64,000 bases of DNA from Micromonospora chersina (lineage in GTDB: Bacteria > Actinomycetota > Actinomycetes > Mycobacteriales > Micromonosporaceae). The notes under the pieces were generated by a model. That model had not been told where the DNA came from. It saw only the letters and a list, made by a program, of their open reading frames with translations, and did not search any database. Shown here piece after piece: positions 42,201-48,971 of this stretch. A program made the position numbers and the translations under genes. Location of the stretch: contig NZ_FMIB01000002.1 of the NCBI RefSeq assembly GCF_900091475.1, positions 5,952,001 through 6,016,000 of the forward strand, given 5' to 3'. Each line of letters opens with the position of its first letter. Positions within the stretch are counted from its first letter, which is position 1.

Positions 42201-42292
42201 CCAACCGGGTGGAGGCCGCCGCGCTGGCCCACCGCCTCGGCCTGCTCGACCCCACGCCGCCCGCCACCCCCGCTCAGCGGCGGGGCAGGTAG
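39257..42292 (+). CDS. Large ATP-binding LuxR-family regulator (LAL type)
   Basis: This ~1011-residue cytoplasmic STAND-type regulator has an N-terminal AAA ATPase module with Walker A GGEAGVGKTRLL (~residues 37-48) and Walker B LVLLIEDLHWAD (~155), a long helical TPR-like middle (~330-900) and a C-terminal LuxR helix-turn-helix (LTSREQEVLRLVAEGHSNSR, then TASVHVSRIIAKLDVTNRVEA, ~935-1000). LAL proteins bind maltose-like or other ligands and activate metabolic genes; no cluster is adjacent. Start candidates are GTG 39257, ATG 39245 and GTG 39131 (coupled to the small gene). It overlaps the convergent glycosyltransferase-like gene by 19 bp. Confidence 0.88.
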   Translation: MTARAASTVLVGRQPELAGLREALGRARAGDPVTVLVGGEAGVGKTRLLEEFGAYATGAGARLLIGQCLELGEAGLPFAPFAAALRDVLRHDGPAAFAGYEAEFARLLPELARVPAGAAAPTGMPVSDTPRGYLFDLVADLFRRIAEERPLVLLIEDLHWADRSTRDLIDFLVRAARATRLLLVCTYRTDELHRGHPLRSFLAELDRARGVDRIELGRLDRDGTAAILADLLGAEPAARAVDDVHGRTQGNPFFIEELAAAGDPVGCAVLPETLRDLLLARVDRLPEPAQRVLRIAAAGGTRFAHQLLAEVAGLPEAELEDALRAAVAGQLVVADPDGDYEFRHALFREAVHDDLLPGEHARLHARYAAAIEAQPHLVAAGRAPAEIAHHWYAAHDHPRALVAARAAAAAAADRYAYAEQSRLLERVLELWELVPDAPDRLGMDHLRLLEETVAAANTAGDLSRALTLTRAALAEVDSAAEPLRAARLLDQRGRLLALLGKSDGAAELGEAYRLAAGVPEGPERVGLLSDIAAHLMKVDPAQAAAVAAEATVGAEAVGADLALLPTRIAMLCRTQGIPDLGLAELRRAEALARAADDARALVSALVYLSDVLYELGRYAESEEAAAAGVSEARRVGISRSIGAYLLSNRAEALIALGRWDEADAACAEAARIDPPGVSGLHWLQLRAGLRLARAHPAADELVGRALAFLARPYLWPNHRLPLRELRIEAALAADDKVAALAASRAALADERLADLPREGWPVLSAVARAAALVGDSGLAAEASAVSAVLPARYPAELAHAAQVTAILTGVEFDADAPGAPVGRPGAPAEQAGAAVEGSGVAVERRGTAQRPGAALPAWREAVARWRAVGQPYPLGRALLALAEAAAAAGERDEVAGAVREAAEIASRLGAAPLGEQAATLARRVGLRGAGRPGPDLLTSREQEVLRLVAEGHSNSRIAERLFISPKTASVHVSRIIAKLDVTNRVEAAALAHRLGLLDPTPPATPAQRRGR

Positions 42293-44154
42293 ATCCGCCA
42301 GCCCGGGACCTCGACCAGCCTGAGCGTGCCCGGGCCGGGCCCGAGCCGCGCGTCCAGGCGGGCGGCCAGCGGCGACCCGGCCGGGGCGACCCAGGCGGCG
42401 TCGGGGTCGGCGTCCACCGCCCGCCGGTACGCGGGCAGCCGGTCGAACCCGGGGCGCAGCTCGTCGTCGACCACCGCGCAGCGCACGTCCTCGCCGCTGG
42501 CGAAGGTGAGCCGGTTGCAGGTCCAGTAGCCGGCGCGCACGTGCCGCACGCCCAGCGCGCCGAGGGTGTCGACGAGCGCCCGGTGCCGGTCGGCCTCCGC
42601 GTGGGTGGCCGGCACACCACCGATGGCGCCCGCCGTGGCGACCGCCCCGGTGCCGAGCATCCCCGCCAGCACGGCGACCGCCACACCCCCGGCCGCCAAG
42701 GTCCGCATCCGGCCGCCCGACTCGCGGTGGATCAGCTCCAGCCCGCCGATCTGGCGTGCTCCTGGGTGGTCGGATCCCGTCAGCTCACTGACCTGGCGCA
42801 CACCCGGAAGCTCGGGCCCCGCCGCCTCGTCCCGGTGGCGAGGGGAGGGCCAGAGGCCGGCTCGGCGGGCGGCGGTCCAGAGGGGCCAGAGCAGGGCCGG
42901 CGTGGCGACCGCCAGCACCGACAGGTACCGGGCGCTCTCGACCGGGGTCCGCCCGGCCGCGCTGCTCGCCGTGTAGGCCGCGAGCACCGCCGCCGCCCCG
43001 GCGAGCAGCGCGAGTCGCACGGCAGCCGACACCCGCCGCCCCGTCGCGCCGGCGGGATCGTCGCCGGATCTTGGAAAGTTGTCGTTCGCAGCGAACGGAA
43101 AGTGTCCAAGATCTGCGGGTGGAAGGGGGCGGCGGAGGGTGCGCCAGGCGGTGATCGCCGCGAGGAGCAGCAGGACGACGAATGCCGGCGCCCACCAGAG
43201 TTGCCAGCCGGCGCAGTGGCCGGGGGAGCAGAAGCCCATGGCCATGGGTGGGCCGAGCACCAGGCCGCCGTACAGCCGCTCGCTCCAGGTCGCCGCCGTA
43301 TCGGCGCCGCTGGCGGTCAGCACGGCGGCGAGCGGGTCGCGGCCGTGCCGGAGGCTGTCCAGCAGCATCGGCGCCGCGCCCAGCAGGAGCCCCGCCGCCA
43401 GGACGGCGCCGGCCCGGCCGATCAGCTCCCGCCGCCGGCGCCCCGCCAGCACCGCCCCGAGCGCCAGCACGAACGGCAGGATCAGCGGATCGGCCCAGAG
43501 CAGCAGGCCGGAGACGAGCCCCCAGCCCGCCCAGCGGGGCAGCCGCACCGCCGCCCCGGCCGCCGCCGCCCCGGCCGCCGCCGCCCCGGCCGCCGCCGCC
43601 CGACAGGGCAGCCGCGATCCCGGCACGCCGGCGCACAGTGACACGGTGAGCAGGGCCAGCGCCACCCCGGCCGGATTCAGCTCGGGGTAGCCGCCCCCGG
43701 CGATGAGCTGGTTCTTCACCACCCGGTCGGAGCCGAGCGCGAGGAAGCCGACCACGAGCAGGGCGAACCACCGGTCGCCGCCGAGCCGGCGGGTGAGCCG
43801 CCAGGACAGGGCGAGGAAGAGGGCGTACAGCGCCAGGGTGGGCAGGCGCAGGACGAGCACCGACGGCCCGGCCAGGGCGACGAGCGGCGCGGCGAGGTAC
43901 GCCTCCAGCGTGCCCATGTACGCCTGCCCGTAGAACCAGACCGGGAAGTCCTCGCCACGGGCGATGTGCAGGGCGGCCAGCCCCATCGTCGCCTCGTCGC
44001 TGTTGGTGGGCGGCGCGTCGGCGAGCAGCAGTGCCAGCCGGTAGCCGACCGCGGCCAGCCCGACCAGCAGGGCGAGCAGTGCCGGCAGCCGGGTACGCCG
44101 GGGCGTACGCGGGCGGGTGGCCTCGCGCGGCTCCTGGCGTACCCCGGCGGTCAT
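42274..44154 (-). CDS. Polytopic membrane protein, probable GT-C glycosyltransferase
   Basis: This 626-residue protein has ~12 hydrophobic helices and a short soluble C-terminus. The first loop, PPTNSDEATMGLAALHIARG, carries the DE pair expected of GT-C/ArnT-like glycosyltransferases, and DFPVWFYGQAYMGTLEAYLA follows as a second conserved loop. Such enzymes use polyprenyl-phosphate sugars on the outer membrane face. Two insertions stand out: a (GAAAA)n tract from a 15-bp tandem repeat (43548-43600) and a palindromic element at 43067-43113 read as DLGHFPFAANDNFPRSG. ATG 44154 has CATGAT 7 nt upstream. Confidence 0.75.
   Translation of the reverse strand: MTAGVRQEPREATRPRTPRRTRLPALLALLVGLAAVGYRLALLLADAPPTNSDEATMGLAALHIARGEDFPVWFYGQAYMGTLEAYLAAPLVALAGPSVLVLRLPTLALYALFLALSWRLTRRLGGDRWFALLVVGFLALGSDRVVKNQLIAGGGYPELNPAGVALALLTVSLCAGVPGSRLPCRAAAAGAAAAGAAAAGAAVRLPRWAGWGLVSGLLLWADPLILPFVLALGAVLAGRRRRELIGRAGAVLAAGLLLGAAPMLLDSLRHGRDPLAAVLTASGADTAATWSERLYGGLVLGPPMAMGFCSPGHCAGWQLWWAPAFVVLLLLAAITAWRTLRRPLPPADLGHFPFAANDNFPRSGDDPAGATGRRVSAAVRLALLAGAAAVLAAYTASSAAGRTPVESARYLSVLAVATPALLWPLWTAARRAGLWPSPRHRDEAAGPELPGVRQVSELTGSDHPGARQIGGLELIHRESGGRMRTLAAGGVAVAVLAGMLGTGAVATAGAIGGVPATHAEADRHRALVDTLGALGVRHVRAGYWTCNRLTFASGEDVRCAVVDDELRPGFDRLPAYRRAVDADPDAAWVAPAGSPLAARLDARLGPGPGTLRLVEVPGWRIYLPRR
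43067..43113. repeat. Palindromic element inside a coding sequence
   Basis: GATCTTGG (43067-43074) pairs with CCAAGATC (43106-43113), and CGTTCGC (43083-43089) with GCGAACG (43091-43097), around a central A. The 47-nt element is read in frame by the membrane glycosyltransferase-like gene, in a loop between helices. Confidence 0.6.
43548..43600. repeat. 15-bp tandem repeat in frame (about 3.5 copies)
   Basis: The unit CGCCGCCGCCCCGGC occurs at 43561-43575 and 43576-43590, with partial copies on both sides. On the minus strand it encodes GAAAA repeats in the membrane glycosyltransferase-like protein. Copy number could vary without frameshift. Confidence 0.8.
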
Positions 44155-44214
44155 CCCTGGGATCATGGCATCCGGCGGGTGGCCGGCGGTGGGTGACGCG
44201 GTCGACGGCCGGCC

Positions 44215-45204
44215 TCAGCCGGCGGCGACGACCTCGTCGCGGGCGGCGAGCGCCTGCTGGTAGAGCCGCCCGGCCCGGTACGACGAGCGCACCAGCGGGC
44301 CGCTCATCACGCCGGCGAAGCCGATCTCCTCGGCCTCCTCGCGCAGCTCGACGAACTCCTCCGGCTTGACCCAGCGGGTGACCGGGTGGTGCCGGGGGGA
44401 GGGGCGCAGGTACTGGGTGATGGTGATCAGCTCGCAGCCGGCGTCGTGCAGGTCGCGCAGCGCCTGGGAGACCTCGGCCCGCTCCTCGCCCATGCCGAGG
44501 ATGAGGTTGCTCTTGGTGACCAGGCCGTCGGCGCGCGCCTGGCGGATCACGTCGAGGGAGCGCTCGTAGCGGAACGCGGGGCGGATCCGCTTGAAGATCC
44601 GCGGCACCGTCTCGACGTTGTGCGCGAGCACCTCGGGCCGGGACCCGAAGACCTCGGCGAGCTGCTCGGGCACCGCGTTGAAGTCGGGGATCAGCAGCTC
44701 GACGCCGCAGCCGGACTGGAGGGCGTGGATCTGCCGGACGGTCTCGGCGTAGAGCCAGGCGCCGCCGTCGGGCAGGTCGTCGCGGGCCACGCCGGTGATG
44801 GTGGCGTAGCGCAGGCCCATCGCGGCGACGGACTCGGCGACCCGGCGGGGCTCGTCGGCGTCGAACTCGGCGGGCTTGCCGGTGTCGATCTGGCAGAAGT
44901 CGCAGCGCCGGGTGCACTGGTCGCCGCCGATGAGGAAGGTGGCCTCCCGGTCCTCCCAGCACTCGTAGATGTTGGGACAGCCGGCCTCCTGGCACACGGT
45001 GTGCAGCCCCTCGCGCGAGACGAGCCCGCGCAGCTGGGTGTACTCCGGGCCCATCTTGGCCTTGACCTTGATCCACGGCGGCTTGCGCTCGATCGGCGTC
45101 TCGGCGTTGCGCGCCTCGATCCGCAGCATGCGCCGCCCCTCGGGGGCGACGGTTGCGGTGCGCGCGGCCTGCTCAGTCGTCGGCGCGGAGTGCTCGATCG
45201 TCAC
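44215..45204 (-). CDS. lipA: Lipoyl synthase
   Basis: This 329-residue radical-SAM enzyme inserts two sulfur atoms into protein-bound octanoate to make lipoyl groups. The auxiliary cluster cysteines are in [15 protein letters not shown], and the radical-SAM CxxxCxxC is [26 protein letters not shown] and the final [16 protein letters not shown] are family blocks. GTG 45204 has TACGCT 7 nt upstream on the minus strand; an upstream extension lacks homology. In many actinobacteria lipB lies next to lipA. Here lipB is 3 kb away, with aspS and nadE between them. Confidence 0.96.
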   Translation of the reverse strand: MTIEHSAPTTEQAARTATVAPEGRRMLRIEARNAETPIERKPPWIKVKAKMGPEYTQLRGLVSREGLHTVCQEAGCPNIYECWEDREATFLIGGDQCTRRCDFCQIDTGKPAEFDADEPRRVAESVAAMGLRYATITGVARDDLPDGGAWLYAETVRQIHALQSGCGVELLIPDFNAVPEQLAEVFGSRPEVLAHNVETVPRIFKRIRPAFRYERSLDVIRQARADGLVTKSNLILGMGEERAEVSQALRDLHDAGCELITITQYLRPSPRHHPVTRWVKPEEFVELREEAEEIGFAGVMSGPLVRSSYRAGRLYQQALAARDEVVAAG

Positions 45205-45211
45205 AAGGCCG

Positions 45212-45217
45212 AGCGTA
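45212..45217 (-). promoter_or_regulatory. -10-like element TACGCT (leaderless lipA start)
   Basis: On the minus strand TACGCT lies 7 nt before the GTG at 45204. Confidence 0.5.
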
Positions 45218-45329
45218 CGCCGGTCGGTGGCCGTCGATGGACCTCGGGCGACCGCCGTCACGCCCGGAACCATGTGACACCGGACACCAGCCACCAGAAA
45301 TCCCCGTCACACGGGCCGGGGACGGGTGC

Positions 45330-45335
45330 TAGCGT
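45330..45335 (+). promoter_or_regulatory. -10 element TAGCGT of the T-box leader
   Basis: TAGCGT lies ~6 nt before GCAGAGCTGCG, the first structured bases of the T-box. No clear -35 is visible. Confidence 0.5.
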
Positions 45336-45340
45336 GCCGG

Positions 45341-45617
45341 GCAGAGCTGCGACGGAGCCGAGTAGCGCGCCGACCCGCCAGCGCAGAGAGCCGCCGGTTG
45401 CTGAGAGGCGGTCTGGCGCCGGTGCGTGAAGACCCTCCTGAGCTGCGGGAAGAACGGCGGCCTGGCTGCTCAGTAGACCCCGCCCGGCTGGCCCCGGTGA
45501 AAAGGCGACGAACGAGGCTCCCGCTTCGCGGGAGCGAAGGTGTGGTGGCACCGCGAGGCTCCCGCTCGCCCACACCTCCCGGGGATCGCGTTGCGATTGA
45601 CCAAGGAGGTAACCGCC
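45341..45617 (+). promoter_or_regulatory. T-box riboswitch, translational type, Asp specifier
   Basis: The leader of ~277 nt holds all parts of a T-box. Stem I carries the S-turn pair AGTA (45361-45364) and GAA followed by the specifier GAC (45431-45433), an Asp codon. Stem III is GCTCCCG/CGGGAGC (45517-45535). The T-box GGTGGCACCGCG lies at 45544-45555, with the UGGC acceptor-binding bulge at 45546-45549. AGGTGTGG (45538-45545) can pair with CCACACCT (45570-45577). Alternatively ACCTCC (45574-45579) can pair with the ribosome site GGAGGT (45605-45610). The two helices exclude each other, and no U-tract follows, so control is probably of translation by uncharged tRNA-Asp. Confidence 0.88.
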
Positions 45618-46904
45618 GTGCAACGCATCCTGTCCTCCCAGCTCACCCACCATGTCGGCGCGACCGTGCGGATCGCCGGCTGGGTGCACCGCCGCCGGCT
45701 GCTCAAGTCGGTGGCCTTCCTCATCGTCCGGGACGCCGCCGGCCTGGCCCAGGTGGTGGTCACCGACCCCGCCGTGCGCGCGGCCGTCGAGTCGCTGCCC
45801 GAGGAGACCGTCGTCGAGGTGGTCGGCACGGTGGTCGCGAACGCCACCGCGCCCGCCGGGGTCGAGCTGGCCGAGCCGACGGTACGCCCACTCGGCCCGC
45901 CCGCCGTCCCGCCGCCGTTCGACCTGTACCGGCCGGCCCTCACCGCCACCCTGCCCACCCAGCTCGACCACGCGCCAACCGCGCTGCGCCACCCGACCCG
46001 GTCGGCGGCGCTGCGGATCTCGGCGGCGGCGGTGGCCGGCTTCCGGGCCGCCCTGGACGCCCGCGGGTTCGTGGAGATCCACACCCCGAAGGTGGTCGCC
46101 TCGTCCACCGAGAGCGGGGCGAACGTGTTCGCGCTGGACTGGTTCGGCCGGCCCGCGTACCTGGCCCAGTCGCCGCAGTTCTACAAGCAGCTCATGGTCG
46201 GCGTCTTCGAGCGGGTGTACGAGGTCGGGCCCGTGTTCCGCGCCGAGCCGCACGACACCGTCCGGCACCTGGCCCAGTACACCTCGCTCGACGTCGAGCT
46301 GGGCTTCGTGGCCGACCACCGGGACGTGATGGCCGTGCTGCGGGAGACCCTGGCCGGGATGCTGGCCGAGGTCGCGGCACGGGCCGGCGGTGCGCTCGCC
46401 ACGCTCGGGCTGACCCTGCCGGAGGTGCCCGCCGAGATCCCGGCCGTGCACTTCACCGAGGCGCTGAAGATCGCCGGGGCGCCGGCCGACGAGCCGGACC
46501 TCGCCCCGGCCCACGAGCGGGCGCTGGGGGAGTGGGCGCTGCGCGAACACGGCTCGGACTTCCTGTTCGTCACCGGGTACCCGATGGCGAAGCGACCGTT
46601 CTACACCCACCCGGACCCGGCCCGGCCGACCCACTCCAACGGCTTCGACCTGCTGTTCCGGGGGATGGAGCTGGTCACCGGCGGGCAGCGGCTGCACCGG
46701 CACGAGGACTACCTGGCCGCCCTGGCGGCCCGCGGCGAGCCGGTCGAGCCGTACGCCGGGTACGTGGACGCGTTCCGGCACGGCATGCCGCCGCACGGGG
46801 GCTTCGCCATCGGGCTGGAACGCTTCGTGGCCCGGCTCACCGGCGCGGCCAACGTCCGCGAGGTGACCGCCTTCCCGCGCGACCTGCACCGCCTCACGCC
46901 CTGA
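45618..46904 (+). CDS. aspS: Aspartate--tRNA ligase, archaeal/nondiscriminating type
   Basis: This 428-residue class IIb synthetase has an N-terminal OB anticodon-binding domain (GATVRIAGWVHRRRLLKSVAFLIVRDAAGLAQVVV, quoted in parts: GWVHRRRLLKSVAFLIV) and class II motifs: QSPQFYKQLMVGVFERVYEV, motif 2 in VFRAEPHDTVRHLAQYTSLD, and motif 3 in GGFAIGLERFVARL. The GMELVTGGQRLHRHEDY block is like archaeal AspRS. It lacks the bacterial GAD insertion, so it is ~160 residues shorter than bacterial AspRS. It may charge tRNA-Asn as well as tRNA-Asp. The GTG at 45618 has AAGGAGGT 7 nt upstream, and a T-box leader with an Asp specifier precedes it. Confidence 0.9.
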   Translation: MQRILSSQLTHHVGATVRIAGWVHRRRLLKSVAFLIVRDAAGLAQVVVTDPAVRAAVESLPEETVVEVVGTVVANATAPAGVELAEPTVRPLGPPAVPPPFDLYRPALTATLPTQLDHAPTALRHPTRSAALRISAAAVAGFRAALDARGFVEIHTPKVVASSTESGANVFALDWFGRPAYLAQSPQFYKQLMVGVFERVYEVGPVFRAEPHDTVRHLAQYTSLDVELGFVADHRDVMAVLRETLAGMLAEVAARAGGALATLGLTLPEVPAEIPAVHFTEALKIAGAPADEPDLAPAHERALGEWALREHGSDFLFVTGYPMAKRPFYTHPDPARPTHSNGFDLLFRGMELVTGGQRLHRHEDYLAALAARGEPVEPYAGYVDAFRHGMPPHGGFAIGLERFVARLTGAANVREVTAFPRDLHRLTP

Positions 46905-46909
46905 CGAGA

Positions 46910-46937
46910 AAGGGGCCCCGGTCGACCGGGGCCCCTT
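46910..46937. terminator. Bidirectional terminator between aspS and nadE
   Basis: A perfect 12-bp stem, AAGGGGCCCCGG (46910-46921) with CCGGGGCCCCTT (46926-46937), has a TCGA loop. Confidence 0.8.
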
Positions 46938-46952
46938 CCACGCAAGACGGCG

Positions 46953-47777
46953 TCAGGGTGCGACGGGGAGCTGGCGCTTGTGCTCGGTGGACCGGTAGCG
47001 CTCCACGAGCGCCGCCTCCACCTCGGCCGGCACCTCCCGGCCCTCCAGGTAGTCGTCGATGTGCTCGTACGCCAGGCCGAGCGCGTCCTCGTCGAGCTTG
47101 CCCGGTGCGAGGCTCTCCAGGTCGGCCGTGGGCGCCTTGCCGACCAGCTCGGCGGGGGCGCCGAGCGCGGCGGCGAGCGCCCGCACCCGCCGCTTGGTCA
47201 GCCCGGTCAGCGGGACCAGGTCCGCGGCGCCGTCGCCGTGCTTGGTGAAGAAGCCGGTGACCGCCTCGGCGGCGTGGTCGGTGCCGACCACCAGCCCGCC
47301 CGCCGCGCCGGCCACCGCGTACTGGGCGATCATGCGTTGCCGGGCCTTGATGTTGCCGAGCACGAAGTCCTGCTGGGCGGCGTCCCGGAAGGTCAGCCCG
47401 CCGGCGACGAGCGCGTCCAGGGCAGCGTCGGCGGCCGGCTTCACGTCGACGGTGAGCAGCCGGTCGGGCCGGATGAACTCCAGCGCGGTCTGGGCGTGGT
47501 GCTCGTCGGCCTGCACCCCGTACGGCAGGCGCATGGCGACGAAGACGGCCGGGTGGCCGGCGGCGCGGGCCCGCTCGGCGGCGAGCTGGCAGAGCCGGCC
47601 GGCAGTGGTCGAGTCCACGCCGCCGCTGATGCCCAGGACCAGCGTCGTGAGGCCGGTGTCGACGAGGCGGTCGGCGAGGAAGACGACGCGCCGCTCGATC
47701 TCCTCGGCGGCGTCGAAGGTCGCCGACACCTGAAGTTCCTCGGCGATCCGCCGGCGGGTCGACATCACGTCGGTCAT
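46953..47777 (-). CDS. nadE: Ammonia-dependent NAD+ synthetase
   Basis: This 274-residue enzyme is a stand-alone NAD synthetase of the E. coli/Bacillus type without a glutaminase domain. The PP-loop is [15 protein letters not shown] (~residue 46), and [53 protein letters not shown] and [13 protein letters not shown] are family blocks. It uses free ammonia to amidate NaAD. A second gene for the glutamine-dependent enzyme lies at 18191-19951. AAGAGG precedes ATG 47777. It is the last gene of a lipB-VOC-nadE set with gaps of 5 and 17 bp. Confidence 0.95.
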   Translation of the reverse strand: MTDVMSTRRRIAEELQVSATFDAAEEIERRVVFLADRLVDTGLTTLVLGISGGVDSTTAGRLCQLAAERARAAGHPAVFVAMRLPYGVQADEHHAQTALEFIRPDRLLTVDVKPAADAALDALVAGGLTFRDAAQQDFVLGNIKARQRMIAQYAVAGAAGGLVVGTDHAAEAVTGFFTKHGDGAADLVPLTGLTKRRVRALAAALGAPAELVGKAPTADLESLAPGKLDEDALGLAYEHIDDYLEGREVPAEVEAALVERYRSTEHKRQLPVAP

Positions 47778-47794
47778 CGGGGGTCCTCTTCTGC

Positions 47795-48187
47795 TCAGGC
47801 GGGACCGAGCAGGTCCCAGGGGTTGCCGGCGAGGTCGCGGAAGACGGCGACCCGCCCGTACGGCTCGGTGCGCGGGGGTTTCACGAACTCGACCTTCGCC
47901 TCGACCATCCGGCGGTAGGTGGCGTCGAAGTCGTCGACCTGGAGGAAGAAGCCGACCCGGCCGTGGGTCTGGTCGCCCACCGCCGCGGCCTGTCGCTCGC
48001 CGTCGGCGCGGGCCAGCAGCAGCCCCGTGCCGCCGCCCGGCGGGCGGACCACCACCCAGCGCTTCGGGCGGCCGTCGTTGGTCAGCGACGGCTTGTCCTC
48101 CACCAGTTCGAAGCCGAGCACCTCGGTGAAGAAGGCGATCGCCGGGTCGTAGTCGGCGACGACGAGGGTGACGAGGTCGATGCGCAC
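47795..48187 (-). CDS. VOC-family protein in the lipB operon
   Basis: This 130-residue protein of the vicinal-oxygen-chelate superfamily begins [31 protein letters not shown] and ends [16 protein letters not shown]. The glutamate expected in the last metal site is replaced by a tryptophan-aspartate stretch (NPWDLL), so metal binding may be altered. The GTG at 48187 lies 5 bp after the lipB stop. Its function is unknown, although operon context with lipB and nadE suggests cofactor or detoxification metabolism. Confidence 0.8.
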   Translation of the reverse strand: MRIDLVTLVVADYDPAIAFFTEVLGFELVEDKPSLTNDGRPKRWVVVRPPGGGTGLLLARADGERQAAAVGDQTHGRVGFFLQVDDFDATYRRMVEAKVEFVKPPRTEPYGRVAVFRDLAGNPWDLLGPA

Positions 48188-48192
48188 CCGGG

Positions 48193-48834
48193 TCAGACCT
48201 GGACCAGGGTGGGCAGGCGCCGCTCGACCACCGGCAGCACGTCGGCCACCGTGACGGGCCGACCCAGCTCGGCGGTGAGCGAGGTGACCCCGGCGTCGCG
48301 GATGCCGCACGGCACGATCCGGTCGAAGTGGCCGAGGTCGCAGTCGCAGTTGATCGAGAAGCCGTGCAGGGTCACGCCCCGGGCGACCCGGATGCCGATG
48401 GCGGCCACCTTGCGGGCCGGCCCCCGGTCGTCCTCCGGCACCCAGACCCCGCTGCGCCCCTCGACCCGCCCCGCGGCGAGCCCGAACTCGGCGCAGACGT
48501 CGATCAGCAGCTGCTCGGTGCGCCGGACGTACGCCACCACGTCGACCGGGTCGGGCAGCCTGACGATCGGGTAGCCGACCAGCTGCCCCGGCCCGTGCCA
48601 GGTGATCTTGCCGCCGCGGTCCACGTCGATCACCGGGGTGCCGTCGACCGGCCGGTCCCACGGCTCGGTGCGCTTGCCGGCGGTGTAGACGCTGGGGTGC
48701 TCCAGCAGCAGCACGGTGTCGCCCTGCTCGCCGGCCACCACGGCCTCGTGCAGCCGGCGCTGCTCGTCCCAGGCGGCCTGGTAGTCGAGCAACCCGGCAC
48801 GAACGGCGCTCAGCCCGGAAGTAGTCACGCTCAC
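48193..48834 (-). CDS. lipB: Octanoyl-[ACP]:protein N-octanoyltransferase
   Basis: This 213-residue enzyme moves octanoate from acyl carrier protein to the lipoyl domains of pyruvate and 2-oxoglutarate dehydrogenases and GcvH. Family blocks are [68 protein letters not shown] with the catalytic Lys, and [14 protein letters not shown] with the catalytic Cys. The GTG at 48834 has TAGGGT 6 nt upstream. It heads an operon with a VOC gene and nadE. LipA, which completes lipoate synthesis, is encoded at 44215-45204. Confidence 0.96.
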   Translation of the reverse strand: MSVTTSGLSAVRAGLLDYQAAWDEQRRLHEAVVAGEQGDTVLLLEHPSVYTAGKRTEPWDRPVDGTPVIDVDRGGKITWHGPGQLVGYPIVRLPDPVDVVAYVRRTEQLLIDVCAEFGLAAGRVEGRSGVWVPEDDRGPARKVAAIGIRVARGVTLHGFSINCDCDLGHFDRIVPCGIRDAGVTSLTAELGRPVTVADVLPVVERRLPTLVQV

Positions 48835-48840
48835 GGCTCC

Positions 48841-48846
48841 ACCCTA
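48841..48846 (-). promoter_or_regulatory. -10-like element TAGGGT (leaderless lipB start)
   Basis: On the minus strand TAGGGT lies 6 nt before the GTG at 48834. Confidence 0.55.
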
Positions 48847-48895
48847 GTCCCGCAGCCCGTGCCCGACCCGCGTGAGCCTCGTCGCCTTCCCTCGC

Positions 48896-48964
48896 CGATC
48901 TTGCACTTTCGGCCCCGGGTTCGCGGCATTCGCACCCGATGCCGGGGCGCCAAGCGCAAGATCG
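48896..48964. repeat. Intergenic palindromic element (CGATCTTGC type)
   Basis: A 23-nt arm (48896-48918) matches the reverse complement of 48942-48964 at 19 of 23 positions, across a 23-nt loop. The ends CGATCTTGC/GCAAGATCG resemble the GATCTTGG/CCAAGATC ends of the element at 43067-43113. It sits between lipB and the convergent end of a membrane protein gene. Confidence 0.55.
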
Positions 48965-48971
48965 CCGGGGG

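Noticed and set aside
43548..43600. CRISPR-like array
   Set aside because: The repeats are contiguous 15-bp units with no spacers and lie in frame in a coding sequence. No cas genes are present.
45571..45617. Transcription terminator in the T-box leader
   Set aside because: No T-run follows the possible hairpin, and its 3' arm is the ribosome binding site, so sequestering of translation fits better.
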